A DNA stretch of 64,000 nt from Streptomyces sp. NBC_01454 (GCF_036227565.1 NZ_CP109460.1:1-64000), one strand, 5' to 3'. Positions 50,074 to 59,333 are shown, counted from the stretch's first letter. Notes: generated by a model not told the origin, from the sequence alone. Translations and numbers: made by a program.

Positions 50074-50995
50074 CTCTCGTCTCCCCCGCCGTTCTCGAAT
50101 CAAAGGGGCCAATCACCCGGTCCCTTCCGGAAATGATCACACCTGCCGCTTCCGCGTCACGACGGGGGCGCCCGGCTGGCGGGGCCTGCCCGAATCCAAG
50201 GACAGACGCCACACCGCGCCGACGCCTCCGGCAGACGAGACGCACGCGGGCATCCGGCTGCTGCTGGCGATCGGGGCGAGCCGTCCTGACTGCTGCTGAC
50301 CGGTCCTGCACTGAGGATCAGGGCACGTGGCGACCGTGATGTTGGACACCGGTTGGAGCGCCGAGCAGCTGCGCCCATGTCATTACCGGCCGACAGCTGC
50401 CGAACCCGGTGCGCACCTCGGCCGGCCCGATCGTCGCCGCCCGGCTCCGCGCAGCCCAGGCATACCCGCTGCCTGCCACCGCCGATGCCTGCCACGACGT
50501 GACCCACTGGACGATCCGATCGCGAGGACGGCCACGGAGCGGTCATCGACAGCGGCCGCCGCCCGCTCCGTGCCCCAGGACCTCACCTATCGCGCCCTCG
50601 TCTAGTGCCCGCACCCCTCAGACGTCTACCTGCTCTTTGCGCACGAGCGCTGGTGAGGGCCGGTGCCCAGCTGTTCCGGGGACGAGGTCGGGACGGTAAC
50701 TTTCGGCCTCTTTTGTACGGGTCCGTGCCAATACGCTGGTGTGAGGTCTACTCTGCTGCCTGTTCTGCCGCGCTGGGTGGCGGAGTGTGACCCGGGTTGC
50801 TCCGGGGCTGGGGGAACATCAATGCGTGATCGAGGGAGTTCGCGGCTGCGGCAACTCCGGCGACCGCCGGAACGGCACACGGCGGCACGGTCATACCCCG
50901 CGTCGTCGTTGTGACTCCGGCGCCACAGATCCCGACGGTGGACAGTCACCTCAAGGACGCCGTGCCCATCAGGTAAATCGGATCACGAAGACCCA
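50074..50995. other. 0.9 kb without a supported gene
   Basis: Only short, competing frames. Probably relic DNA leading into a truncated lectin gene. Confidence 0.35.
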
Positions 50996-51110
50996 CGTCG
51001 ACCGTGGTGAGTGTCTGGACAGGGACACCGACACGATCCCGGCGAACGAGGCGAAGGTGCAGTTGTGGGCGTGCAGCGGCTGGACCAATCCGAACTGGAC
51101 GTTCCGCTAA
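50996..51110 (+). pseudogene. Truncated ricin-B lectin domain
   Basis: The frame end RGECLDRDTDTIPANEAKVQ then LWACSGWTNPNWTF matches the repeating unit of ricin-type beta-trefoil (CBM13) domains: G-x-C-L-D, K-V-Q-L-W, and Q/N-x-W-x-F. No start or signal peptide remains. An intact lectin gene follows at once. Confidence 0.55.
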
Positions 51111-51251
51111 AGGGCTTGTGAGCCGGGAATTTCGGTTCCGCGCCGTCCGTGCGTGGGGTCGCCCCGGACACAGCAACCGGGATGGTTGCGTGCTGCTGAC
51201 CGGCAGCGCGCAAGACCTTGTTCATCTCCAAGTGGAAAGTGGAGTTGACCC

Positions 51252-51743
51252 ATGTCCAAACGACGCGCTCTGCTCGCGCTCGTCACCGCCGCGCTGACGA
51301 TGCCGGTCATGGCTCTGGCCGGCGCGCCGGCGCAGGCCGCGGGATTCAGCTCGATCAGTATCTGGAACTCGAGCCGCTGCCTCGACAATGCCACCGAGAA
51401 CGCCGCGAAGCTTCAGATGTGGAAGTGCACTGGTGGGCCTGAACAGAAGTGGCTCGCGGAGTTCCTCCCGGGCAGCATGTACCGCTTCGTCAATCAGAAC
51501 ACCGGACGGTGCATCAGCGGGCCGGCCGCCCTACATCCGGGTCTCTGGATGGACGAGTGCAGCCTCCTCCCCGACAGACAGAAGTGGCGAATCTTCTACC
51601 AGGGGACCGGGGGCCTGTTCAAGGTGTGGCAGAACGTGTCCGACGGACTGTGCATGACGACCAGCAGCGTGGCCGACGGCACCCAGCCGCAGACAACTGC
51701 CTGCAACGCCTTCGCCGCCTATGAAAGGTGGCACCAGCAGTAG
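51252..51743 (+). CDS. Secreted ricin-B-type lectin
   Basis: A 163-residue preprotein. Residues 1-30 are a signal peptide (MSKRRALLALVTAALTMPVM, cleavage after AQAA). The mature part is a single beta-trefoil with three subdomains, each with a Cys pair and a Q-x-W-like motif: RCLDNATENAAKLQMWKC with QKW, GRCISGPAALHPGLWMDEC with QKW, and LCMTTSSVADGTQPQTTAC with RWH. It probably binds galactose- or xylan-type sugars outside the cell. There is no attached enzyme. A hairpin follows the stop. Confidence 0.8.
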   Translation: MSKRRALLALVTAALTMPVMALAGAPAQAAGFSSISIWNSSRCLDNATENAAKLQMWKCTGGPEQKWLAEFLPGSMYRFVNQNTGRCISGPAALHPGLWMDECSLLPDRQKWRIFYQGTGGLFKVWQNVSDGLCMTTSSVADGTQPQTTACNAFAAYERWHQQ

Positions 51744-51772
51744 CGGCCTGCGGAGCAAGAGTGTGGCTGGAG

Positions 51773-51798
51773 GCGGCCCGTGACATGAGAAGGGCCGC
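51773..51798 (+). terminator. Terminator of the lectin gene
   Basis: A 7-bp stem, GCGGCCC (51773-51779) with GGGCCGC (51792-51798), 30 bases after the stop. Confidence 0.6.
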
Positions 51799-52161
51799 AC
51801 GGGCGGGTTGGGAAAGGTGTGCAGCGATCGGAACCCTTCCTCCCTCCGCCGGGGAAGTGGTGAACGGATGACCGCTCTGGCCGAAGCCCCGCGGGATCTC
51901 GGCCGACGGGAACCACGGATTCGCACTGCGTCAGCTCGCCCTTGACGGGCTGTTGACGGAGTTGACGGCCCTTTATTGCCGATGCCCGGGGTCGGGCAGA
52001 CCGAGGGCGCGGGTGTCGTCTCGAGTGGACGCCGGGTTCCACTGCTCCGGACCGGGCCGTTCACTCGTAGTGTGACAAGCCGTATCTCAATCGACCTTGG
52101 AACGTGTGGGTCGAACGGGGTTCCTGGTCGGGTGATCTTCCTGTGGTGCGCGCATGACGAC
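51799..52161. other. Gap between lectin gene and IS5-type element
   Basis: About 360 bases; the left end of the second IS5-type element should be near 52080-52110 but no matching inverted repeat was found. Confidence 0.4.
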
Positions 52162-52218
52162 AGGGCCTCCTGGTAGCTCGGGGGTGCGATCCCCATCCGA
52201 GCGATTCCCGGAGGCCCT
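52162..52218 (+). promoter_or_regulatory. Hairpin masking the transposase ribosome site, copy 2
   Basis: AGGGCCTCC (52162-52170) pairs perfectly with GGAGGCCCT (52210-52218), which contains the GGAGG ribosome site of the TTG start at 52220. Relative to 11888-11940, base changes preserve pairing. Confidence 0.6.
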
Positions 52219-52219
52219 G

Positions 52220-53136
52220 TTGTCGTTCTTGTACGCGCCCGAGCCAACCGAGTTCAACTTGCCTGCCGTGTCGTGCGATTGCTTCGCGCATGTGTACAGC
52301 AATGCGGCCGATCATCCGGACCGGGTGCGCCGGTATCCGTCGGACATGACGGATGCGGAGTGGGCGGCGGTCCGGCCGTTGCTGCCGGTGCCGGCCGGCT
52401 TCAGGGACGGGGTGAGCAGCCCGAGGGCTCTTGCCACCGCCAGATGCTGGACGCGATCCGCTACCTGGTCGCGGGTGGGTCTCGCGGCGGGCGATGCCGG
52501 CGAACTTCCCCGCCTGGGGTCGGGTTTACGCATTCTTCCGCCGCTGGCGCGAGCACGGGATGATCACCGAGTTCCACGACCGGCTGCGCGGTCGGGTGCG
52601 TGAGCGTGAGGGCCGCGAGGCCGAACCCACGGCGGGATCATCGACGCGCAGTCGTGCGGGCCGCCGCGACGGTGCCGGCCGCCTCACGCGGTGACGACGG
52701 CGGCAAGAAGGTGCCGGGCCGCAAATGGCACATCGTGACCGACTGCCCCGGCCTGCTCCTGGTCGTCGCGGTCACCGCCGCGAACATCGGCGACCGCGAC
52801 GCCGCGGCGGGCCTGCTGACGAGGCTGCGCCGCCTGCACCGCGACATCACCCTCGTCTGGGCCGACGGCGGCTACGCCGGCTCCCTCGCCGGCTGGTGCC
52901 GGGACAAGCTCGCTCTGACCTTGGAGATCGTCAAGCGCACCGACGGCATGGCCGGGTTCGTGGTCCTGCCGAGGCGGTGGGTGGCAGAGCGCACGTTCGC
53001 GTGGCTGGTGAACTCCCGCAGTCCGGGCCGGGACTACGAGACCCTGCCCGCCACCAGCGAGGCGATGATCCGGTGGTCGATGGTCACACGGATGAGCCGG
53101 CGTCCGGCACGGCCACGGACCGCCGGCCTGCACTGA
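52220..53136 (+). pseudogene. IS5-family transposase with several frameshifts
   Basis: Pieces in successive frames are SCDCFAHVYSNAADHPDRVR with MTDAEWAAVRPLLP, then FPAWGRVYAFFRRWREHGMI, and finally PGRKWHIVTDCPGLLLVVAV, LVWADGGYAGSLAGW and RRWVAERTFAWL. They correspond collinearly to the transposase at 11942-12858. At least two frame changes (near 52390 and 52640) and the loss of the first catalytic Asp region inactivate it. The 3' end overlaps the convergent passenger gene by 53 bases, as in the first element. Confidence 0.85.
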
Positions 53137-53634
53137 ATGCCCCCGACGCCTCCAGGAGGGCCCACCCGCGCTCCGCCAGGCGCCGGGCTTTCGACCGCAG
53201 CCCCTCGACCTTCGCCGACGTCGCCCCAAGACCCAGCTCCACCGCGATCTCCTTGGCTCGAAGCGGCCCTCCCCCCCCCGGGTGGATCGCTGCTGTTCCA
53301 GCACGCCCAGAATCCGCTGATAGTCCGGTGCCAGAACCGTAACGGGCAGCCCTTCCCGCCACGGCGGAACCGTCGAGCCCGATACCGGCGCGAACGCCGG
53401 CGCCGCCTCCTCCTCTGCCTCGGCCGTGGTCACGGCAGTGGACTCGCCAGCAGAGCCTGCCAGGGCCTCGACCAGTTCCTCGACCAGTTCCTCGCGCGCG
53501 ATCACCCGCCGGTCCCACTCGATCTCCGCGGCCTCCAACACCTCAGCCAACCACGGGACTTCCTCACGCAAGCCCTCCACCCGCACGCGGACAGCCACCT
53601 CCCGCTCCTCCAACATTCCCCGCACCGACGCCAC
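53084..53634 (-). pseudogene. IS5-passenger protein, frameshifted at a G run
   Basis: From GTG 53634 (GAGGGG upstream) the frame reads VASVRGMLEEREVAVRVRVE, then VPPWREGLPVTVLAPDYQRI. Near 53268-53276 a run of nine G on this strand shifts the frame; the other frame continues LRAKEIAVELGLGATSAKVE, GLRSKARRLAERGW to the stop at 53084. Domain order equals the intact copy at 12815-13351 (coiled coil, linker, winged-helix-like end). The lesion could be real, a sequencing error, or slippage. Confidence 0.7.
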
Positions 53635-54037
53635 CGCGCACCCCTCGGTCATGAAGCGGACACAAGACCTCGGCGTGCTGGACGCCGAGGTGCCCAGCGG
53701 CGGGGAGGGGGACTTGCCGGCGGGTGGCGGGGATGGCCCGGGTTTCGTCGGCTGCCCCAGCCGGCCCCTGCGATCAGCGAGATCTGCGGCGCACTCCACC
53801 GAGACCTCACGCCGGCCGAACGATCGTCCTACCTCCCGGACCAGGAACCCAGGCAACCGGTCTGTCCCGCTCGGAGGAGCGAGGAGAGGCGCGCAAAGGC
53901 AGGGCGTTCATAAGATTTTCCGGTTCCCCGTTGCACGATCCCGGGCCGGCGAACGCTATAGGGGCAGAGGGACAACAAGGTTCCTCTGAGGCGTAGGGGG
54001 TGGCGCCTCTCTCACACCGGAGGGGATTCCCGAGTCC
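53635..54037. other. Gap, no supported gene
   Basis: About 400 bases after the second IS5-type element, including the promoter side of the sigma-factor operon. No family-like frame was found. Confidence 0.4.
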
Positions 54038-54199
54038 GTGAAGCTTCATCTCATTGGCGACCTGCTTACGGCCGCAGTGGCCGCGCGTGTCTTCGGCAGG
54101 GACGCTCTGGCCGTACTGCGCCGCGCCGCTGCTGCCGGCGTCCTGATGGGCCTGTCCGAGCTGCGGGTCCGCCGTCAAGGCCAGGGAGGTGAGCAGTGA
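54038..54199 (+). CDS. 53-residue protein leading the sigma-factor operon
   Basis: A small frame from GTG 54038 (KLHLIGDLLTAAVAARVFGR, RRAAAAGVLMGLSELRVRR) whose TGA overlaps the GTG of the sigma factor by four bases. GGAGGGG at 54019-54025 is rather far upstream. The two amphipathic helices, tight overlap and high third-position GC support it as real. It may couple translation of the sigma factor or bind it; unknown. Confidence 0.5.
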   Translation: MKLHLIGDLLTAAVAARVFGRDALAVLRRAAAAGVLMGLSELRVRRQGQGGEQ

Positions 54200-54741
54200 C
54201 CCGCTACCGCCGTCTCAGAGCGCTCCCGGTGACCGAGCTGCCCGCTGATTTCCGGGCCTTCCACGAGCTTTTCCGGGGGGTCTACATCGACTGGTCCGAG
54301 CTCTATCTCGCCAACCTCGCCGACGCGGAGGAAGCCGTGGACGAGGCTTTCGAGCAGCTCTACCTCAGGTGGACGGAAGTGCTGGAGCAGGAGAACCCCA
54401 ACGCGTACGCGTGGGTGGTGGTCAAGCACCGCACCATCGACCATGCCCGTGCACGGGGCCGCCGCCCCACTGTGGTGGACGAGGCGGCCTTCGAGACCGC
54501 GGCGCTGCGCGACGCGGTCGACCCGATCGGCGAGTTGTCGGAGAGCCTGCACATCTACACGGCGATCCAGGCCCTGCCGGAGCGGCAGCACGATGTGATC
54601 GTCCTGCAGTACTGCCTGGGCTACAGCACCCAGGAGACCGCCGACATCCTCGGCGTCACCCCCGCGGGAGTCCGGTCGACCACCCGCTACGCCCGGCACC
54701 GGCTGCAGCGCGCCCTGGGCCTGGAGAAGGAGGAACTATGA
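54196..54741 (+). CDS. ECF-type RNA polymerase sigma factor
   Basis: A 181-residue sigma-70 family protein with regions 2 and 4 only. Region 2 includes YLANLADAEEAVDEAFEQLY and NPNAYAWVVVKHRTIDHARA; region 4 is LPERQHDVIVLQYCLGYSTQ with ETADILGVTPAGVRSTTRYA, a clear helix-turn-helix. The GTG start overlaps the stop of the 53-residue gene, and its own stop overlaps the next ATG (ATGA), so all three are translated together. No zinc-type anti-sigma gene is next to it; the downstream partner may take that role. Confidence 0.85.
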   Translation: MTRYRRLRALPVTELPADFRAFHELFRGVYIDWSELYLANLADAEEAVDEAFEQLYLRWTEVLEQENPNAYAWVVVKHRTIDHARARGRRPTVVDEAAFETAALRDAVDPIGELSESLHIYTAIQALPERQHDVIVLQYCLGYSTQETADILGVTPAGVRSTTRYARHRLQRALGLEKEEL

Positions 54742-55445
54742 GTACATCGAACGAACTTGACCGCGCGCTGGCCAAGGCCCGGCTGACCCGGCGTCCCTAC
54801 ACCGGGATGCCGGCGGCCGAGGCTCGACTGACCGCACGCATCAACGAACGTATGTGGCAGGGTGCGCTGTCCTTCGACGACCAGATGGAGCCCGCCCGTA
54901 CCGCCGCGGCCCGGGCCGCGGAGCGCGCCGGTCTTCCCCACCGGGCCCATACCCGGCACCTGAACACCCTGTGCGAGACCGTCGTCGCCCGGGACCTGCA
55001 CAAGCTCAGCACGTTCTTGTCCCGCCGCATCCTCGAGCCTGAAGCAGCCCGCGTCCTGGGATGCGTGCTGCGGCTGGCCCACCGCTTCGACAGCGCACAG
55101 TTCTGGTGGCAGTTCGCCGGCGGCGCCGGAGACCTCGCGGCCGCCTGCTGCCTGTATCTGCACCACATGGCCCTCGGAGAGCGGCACGAAGCCAAACTCT
55201 GGCGTGACCAGGCCGGACTCGAAGTCCACGACCCTGCCACCCCGGAATTCGCCGACTGCAGTGATCTGGTGGCCGCCCTACGGATCCTGGATGTCCTGCG
55301 CAAGGAGAACGCCGGCGTCTCCGCGGCAGCCAACGCCGTCATCGCCTACGTCCCCGACGCTCTCGGATTCGTCGACGACGTTGACCTGCCACTCCCCGAA
55401 GCCGACTTCGCCTCCCGCATCGAGGAACTCACCGCCAGCACCTGA
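54738..55445 (+). CDS. Sigma-factor partner protein, unknown family
   Basis: A 235-residue soluble, helical protein. ATG 54738 overlaps the sigma stop by four bases and has AAGGAGG upstream. It contains LTRRPYTGMPAAEARLTARI, LEPEAARVLGCVLRLAHRFD with SAQFWWQFAGGAGD, a TPR-like helix pair, and an acidic tail. No transmembrane helix or ZAS zinc motif is visible, so it is not a classical anti-sigma factor. Similar helical proteins follow ECF genes in Streptomyces. A role in sensing or in controlling the sigma factor is plausible but unproven. Confidence 0.65.
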   Translation: MSTSNELDRALAKARLTRRPYTGMPAAEARLTARINERMWQGALSFDDQMEPARTAAARAAERAGLPHRAHTRHLNTLCETVVARDLHKLSTFLSRRILEPEAARVLGCVLRLAHRFDSAQFWWQFAGGAGDLAAACCLYLHHMALGERHEAKLWRDQAGLEVHDPATPEFADCSDLVAALRILDVLRKENAGVSAAANAVIAYVPDALGFVDDVDLPLPEADFASRIEELTAST

Positions 55446-55649
55446 CCACACCGGACCTCGGCTGAAGCACAGGGGGCCACCCGTTCCACACGCTGTTCCT
55501 GCTGGAACTCGTGGCGACGATGCCAAGCATCCGATCCGCGCACCTCGCCCCGCGACTCGATGTCTCGTAGTCCTTAAGCGTGCAAGTGACGGGAGCACGA
55601 TCCGCCTGCGGCCGTGGCCGCTGGCGTGTGGGAAGGTCAAAATTGACAG

Positions 55650-56048
55650 ATGGACGACAGCCAGGTTCCCCTCGGGTATCCGGAAGGCCGGACCCGTGGG
55701 CGGTTCCTCTCCGTTCATGAGGGGCGCCTGGATGTCGAAAGCGCCGGGCATACGCACACCGCGTCGCTTACATCAGAGGTGTGGGATGCGCAGCCGCCAG
55801 GTGAGGATGGCCGAGCCGATTGGGACGAGGTAGGTCAGGCCCACATCCACTGCCCTTCAGGGGAGTTGGCCCTGTGGGGTGTGGCGGGTGGTCCGATGGA
55901 GTCCTGTCTACACCTCTCCGAGGCTGGTGGCACGTGGCAGGTTCGGGTGTACTGCGCCGGGCGGGAAGAGGTGCGGCGCCTGGCCCAGGAGTGCGTGCCG
56001 GAGGGCGTTGAGCGGTATCTGGTGCACTTCTGGCCGGACGTGGCGTGA
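55650..56048 (+). CDS. Hypothetical actinobacterial protein
   Basis: A 132-residue soluble beta-rich protein from ATG 55650: MDDSQVPLGYPEGRTRGRFL, LDVESAGHTHTASLTSEVWD, then ELALWGVAGGPMESCLHLSE and a C-terminal GVERYLVHFWPDVA. The even spread of Gly, Trp and acidic residues and intact frame support a real gene. It resembles small cytoplasmic proteins annotated as hypothetical in Streptomyces. No motif gives a function. A strong hairpin at 56199 follows downstream. Confidence 0.55.
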   Translation: MDDSQVPLGYPEGRTRGRFLSVHEGRLDVESAGHTHTASLTSEVWDAQPPGEDGRADWDEVGQAHIHCPSGELALWGVAGGPMESCLHLSEAGGTWQVRVYCAGREEVRRLAQECVPEGVERYLVHFWPDVA

Positions 56049-56476
56049 GGAGGCGGGGAGCGCCATCGTTCTCGGCGGATCCGGATAGGTCACCGTCCCT
56101 GCCGCCACGGCTGAGGGCCGGGCCGGAACATGGCTGGGACCAGGATGCCCTCGTCTGCGTGAACGGCGCGGCCGGGCCAGCGGCGCCGCAGGCACAACTC
56201 CCCGGCTGGACGAGGGTGTCCAGCCGGGGACTGCGTGCTCCCGCGCATCACCACCAAGACGCGCAGCCCGGTCTGCCGTATCGAGGGCGGGCAGCCGGCC
56301 TCGTCGGTCAGCTCCCGCAAGGCTCATGCGATCCGGCTGCATGTGTTCCCTCACCCGGCGCAACAGGGCCACTACTTTGTCGTCGGCCCGGAAGGGAGCA
56401 TCAGCAAGCGTCAGCGCCAGCTCGCGTCCCCGGCACCTGGCCCGAGAGCGCCGATGCCACGTCGGCCTGCGCGCCC
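56049..56476. other. Convergent gap with a terminator
   Basis: About 430 bases between convergent genes; holds the hairpin at 56199-56230 and no supported gene. Confidence 0.45.
56199..56230. terminator. Strong bidirectional hairpin
   Basis: A perfect 12-bp stem (56199-56210 with 56219-56230) and 8-base loop. Confidence 0.75.
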
Positions 56477-56857
56477 CTACTGGGGCTGGAAGGAACGAAT
56501 CTGGTAGCTGCCCTGCAGGTTGCCGCCCGCATTGGCGGGGGTGGACCCGACGCGTCCGTGGTAGTTCGTCTGCGTGTAGTACTGCACGCGGTGTCCGGTT
56601 CGGTTCCATACGGAGCGCACGTTCTGTCCCCTCTGGATGAAGGAACAGTCATCGGCGGTGTTCGCCTTCTTGGACTGCGACCACTGGCAGCGGGTTCCCC
56701 CACCGTTCCAGTCGCTGTAGATGCAGAAGTATCCGGGGGAGCAGTTGTAGGCCGCCACGCTGCTGGACGACGTGGGGGCCGCGTCCGCTGTGGGGACGGC
56801 GCCGAAGGCGGCAACCAGGGCAGCTGCGGCTACGGCGAACGAGTGGATGCGACGCAT
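56477..56857 (-). CDS. Secreted peptidase-inhibitor I36-like protein, second member
   Basis: A 126-residue preprotein from ATG 56857, with AAGGAG eight bases upstream. Residues 1-27 are the signal peptide (MRRIHSFAVAAAALVAAFGA). The mature region has NCSPGYFCIYSDWNGGGTRC, the Cys-x-x-G-x-F/Y-C signature of family I36, followed by SVWNRTGHRVQYYTQTNYHG. It should form a disulphide-linked Greek-key fold outside the cell. Distantly similar to the 6379-6756 protein. Inhibition of a peptidase is assumed from the family, not shown. Confidence 0.75.
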   Translation of the reverse strand: MRRIHSFAVAAAALVAAFGAVPTADAAPTSSSSVAAYNCSPGYFCIYSDWNGGGTRCQWSQSKKANTADDCSFIQRGQNVRSVWNRTGHRVQYYTQTNYHGRVGSTPANAGGNLQGSYQIRSFQPQ

Positions 56858-57192
56858 GAAAGAGCTCCTTTTCCTCGCTGGTGGGAACGCACACGCTGCT
56901 CCGAGCCGGCTGAGCAGGACCGTTTGCGAGCAAGAAAGCCATGGCCTGCCAGGAAACGGGTTGGCAGCCGGCGGAACGTCACCAGTATGGGCCGCACCCA
57001 TGAGCTACCTCAGGTCGATTCCTGCCGAATCACCCTCGGCTGGAGCATGGCAGCGTGTGCGCTGGGCGCATTCCCCGCGCGCTGCTGCGCTGTTGTGCGC
57101 TTTTCGGTAGCCGCCGGGATGTGGTCGGTGCGGGTGTCGTGCGTACGGAGATGCCGACGCCTCAGCCATCGGTGAATGCCCCATCTGCCCTG
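56858..57192. other. Promoter side of the I36 gene, no supported gene
   Basis: About 335 bases with no convincing frame; ends at a -10-like TAGAAT (57194-57199). Confidence 0.4.
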
Positions 57193-57193
57193 C

Positions 57194-57257
57194 TAGAATG
57201 CTGGCTATTACGTGAGCCTTCTCGGTGCGGATTCCGATCCGCCGGGGAGGCTTTTTT
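57194..57257 (+). terminator. Promoter-like -10 and intrinsic terminator with a U tract
   Basis: TAGAAT at 57194-57199 is followed 15 bases later by a hairpin: outer AGCCT (57215-57219) with AGGCT (57248-57252), inner GCGGAT (57227-57232) with ATCCGC (57237-57242), then six T (57252-57257). A canonical U-tract terminator is unusual in this GC-rich genome. It could end a short RNA of about 50 bases or act as an attenuator for the aldo/keto reductase gene 136 bases downstream. Confidence 0.55.
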
Positions 57258-57392
57258 CATGCCCGGGGCCCAGCCGCCTGCCGCGGCGCTGACGGAACCA
57301 CCTCGAGGTGCTCGCCCCTCCGAGCGATCTGAACGCGCGTCGCGCTCGCCCATCGGTATCCCGTTCCCAGCCTGCAAGAGGAGATCCATGTC

Positions 57393-58310
57393 ATGCATGT
57401 CATGAGCTCGAGGACGAACACAGCTTCAGCCGCGGGTACTTGGCGGCTCGGGGACCTGACCGTCAACCGTGTCGGGTTCGGCGCGATGCGCTTGACGGGT
57501 ACTGCGCCCTTCGACGGCGGTGTGCCGCGTGATCGTGAGGGGGCGATTGGCGTGCTCCGGCGGGCGGTCGAGCTCGGCGTGAACCATATCGATACCGCCG
57601 CGTTCTACTTCTCGGCGACGCGCTCCGCCAACGAGCTGATCAACCGGGCCCTGGCGCCGTACCCCGAGGACCTGGTCCTCACCACCAAGGTCTGGCCGGG
57701 CCGTGATCCCTCGGGTTCGTGGTGGTGGGCCGAGCCGGCGCAGTTGCGCGGCCAGGTCGAGGAGAACCTGCGCCAACTCGGCCGCGATCACCTGGATGTG
57801 GTGAACTTGCGCGTGCCGACGAGCCGGCGGGCCGGCTCTATCGGCGAGCACTTCAGCGCGTTGGCCGAAATGCGCGATGCCGGGCTGATCCGCCACCTCG
57901 GCGTCTCGCACGTGACGTCCGAGCAGCTGGCCGAGGCTCGGGCCATCGCCCCGCTCGTGTGCGTGCAGAACCCTTACGGGATCGGTGCGTTGAGCGAGGA
58001 GCGATCACTTCTGCGGACCTGCGGCGAGCTCGGCCTCGCCTTCGTCCCGTTCTTTGCGATCGCCGGGGCCGGGCGAGTGGCGGGTCCGGCCGGCGACGCC
58101 AGTGAGGCGGTGTGTGCCGTTGCCCGTGCCCACGGTGTGTCCGTCGCACAGATCAGGCTGGCCTGGACCTTGCAGCAGGGGCCGCATGTGCTGGCGATCC
58201 CGGGGACCGGTGATCCGGACCACCTCGCGCAGAACGTGGCGGCCGGCGCGGTGCGGCTCTCCGAGGAGGAGATGGCACGCCTCACCTCCCTGCGGCCGGC
58301 CGGCGCTTAG
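57393..58310 (+). CDS. Aldo/keto reductase
   Basis: A 305-residue NADPH-dependent oxidoreductase with a TIM-barrel. ATG 57393 follows GAGGAG. The tetrad Asp67 (NHIDTAAFY), Tyr72 and Lys99 (LVLTTKVW) is present; the usual His is replaced in DHLDVVNLRV, as in one known subgroup. The C-terminal NADPH site is AWTLQQGPHVLAIPGTGDPD. It would reduce aldehydes or ketones in the cytoplasm. It has no operon partner and is preceded by a possible attenuator. Confidence 0.85.
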   Translation: MHVMSSRTNTASAAGTWRLGDLTVNRVGFGAMRLTGTAPFDGGVPRDREGAIGVLRRAVELGVNHIDTAAFYFSATRSANELINRALAPYPEDLVLTTKVWPGRDPSGSWWWAEPAQLRGQVEENLRQLGRDHLDVVNLRVPTSRRAGSIGEHFSALAEMRDAGLIRHLGVSHVTSEQLAEARAIAPLVCVQNPYGIGALSEERSLLRTCGELGLAFVPFFAIAGAGRVAGPAGDASEAVCAVARAHGVSVAQIRLAWTLQQGPHVLAIPGTGDPDHLAQNVAAGAVRLSEEEMARLTSLRPAGA

Positions 58311-58490
58311 GGTCGTCGCGGTGCCCGGGACGTTCGTGCGGTGACGCGACGGAGCGTGGCTGATCCCGAACGGCCAGGGCCTGTCACGCGTCGGCGGGGG
58401 CCGGCGCGAACCGCCCCCAGGACTCCGGCCGAAACCTGTACCGCATGCGGTCTCGTGCAGGCGGGTTGCCGTCTGCCGCGCCCGCCGCGT

Positions 58491-59312
58491 TCAGGGTGCC
58501 GTGAAGAGGGCCGGGAAGCGGGGAGCGAGCCAGGGCTTGGGGCCCCAGGTGAGGATGTGGCCGCGGGCCATGGCGCTCCACTGGTTGCGGCGGCCCAGTG
58601 CCATGAGGAGGAAGGTGACCGGCTCGGTGGCGATGCTGCAGTCCGGGCGGGCCGGCGGCTGTGCGGCCACGGACACCGCGCCGTCGGTCACTGTCACCCC
58701 GAATCGGGCACCACCCCACAGGCGGATCGCGTAGCGGGCGGTCAGCCCGGCGGTGCGGGCGGTGTCGGTCACCCGGGGCATGGCCGTGATCATGAACGGC
58801 AGGGTCAGCTCGACACGGGTGCGGTTGATCATGTGTGGCCGGCCCAGTGCGCGGGCGAGGTCGTAACCGTGGCCCAGCATGTGCGTGAGGAGATAGGACC
58901 CCAGTACGGCCGGGCTCATCGGTCCCAGGGGGGTGATGACGGTTTCCTCCGGGGTGCTTGCCTGCACCGCCTTCAGGTAGGCGTCGGCCTGCGTCACGAT
59001 CATCGCGGCCAGCGGCTCGGCGCCGCGCTCGTCGAATTCGGCGAGCGCTCGCTCATTGGCCGCGGCGAGGCTCTGTGGCGTGCCGTCGCCGTAGCGGCGG
59101 GCCTGTCCAGCAGCGACGTCGGCCATCAGCTCGTTGGCCTGTGCCAGATGCGCTGCCGCCTCCCCGACGTTCCACTTCGACCCGGGTATCGGACGCGCCA
59201 TGTCGGTGTCCCGGCGCAGCAGCGCGGCGATCTCTTCGGCGGTATCGCGGATGGCGGCGCCGAGCCCCTCGGGCAGCGTGCCGCGTATGTCCTGCTCGGC
59301 CGCTGATGCCAC
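58491..59312 (-). CDS. Maleylpyruvate-isomerase-like, mycothiol-dependent DinB_2 protein
   Basis: A 273-residue protein. The N-terminal half is a DinB-like four-helix bundle with the metal-binding His set (WNVGEAAAHLAQANELMADV and LLTHMLGHGYDLARALGRPH). The C-terminal half (FGVTVTDGAVSVAAQPPARP, LLMALGRRNQWSAMARGHI)) is an SCP2-like domain. This two-domain form is typical of actinobacterial TIGR03083-type proteins thought to use mycothiol in isomerisation or detoxification. Substrate unknown. Its upstream region has 20-base tandem repeats. Confidence 0.8.
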   Translation of the reverse strand: MASAAEQDIRGTLPEGLGAAIRDTAEEIAALLRRDTDMARPIPGSKWNVGEAAAHLAQANELMADVAAGQARRYGDGTPQSLAAANERALAEFDERGAEPLAAMIVTQADAYLKAVQASTPEETVITPLGPMSPAVLGSYLLTHMLGHGYDLARALGRPHMINRTRVELTLPFMITAMPRVTDTARTAGLTARYAIRLWGGARFGVTVTDGAVSVAAQPPARPDCSIATEPVTFLLMALGRRNQWSAMARGHILTWGPKPWLAPRFPALFTAP

Positions 59313-59333
59313 GCCGCTCTCCTCCGCTGTCCC

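Noticed and set aside
52080..53680. Terminal inverted repeats of the second IS5-type element
   Set aside because: I compared both flanks with each other and with the ends at 11799 and 13466 and found no convincing match, so no boundaries are given.
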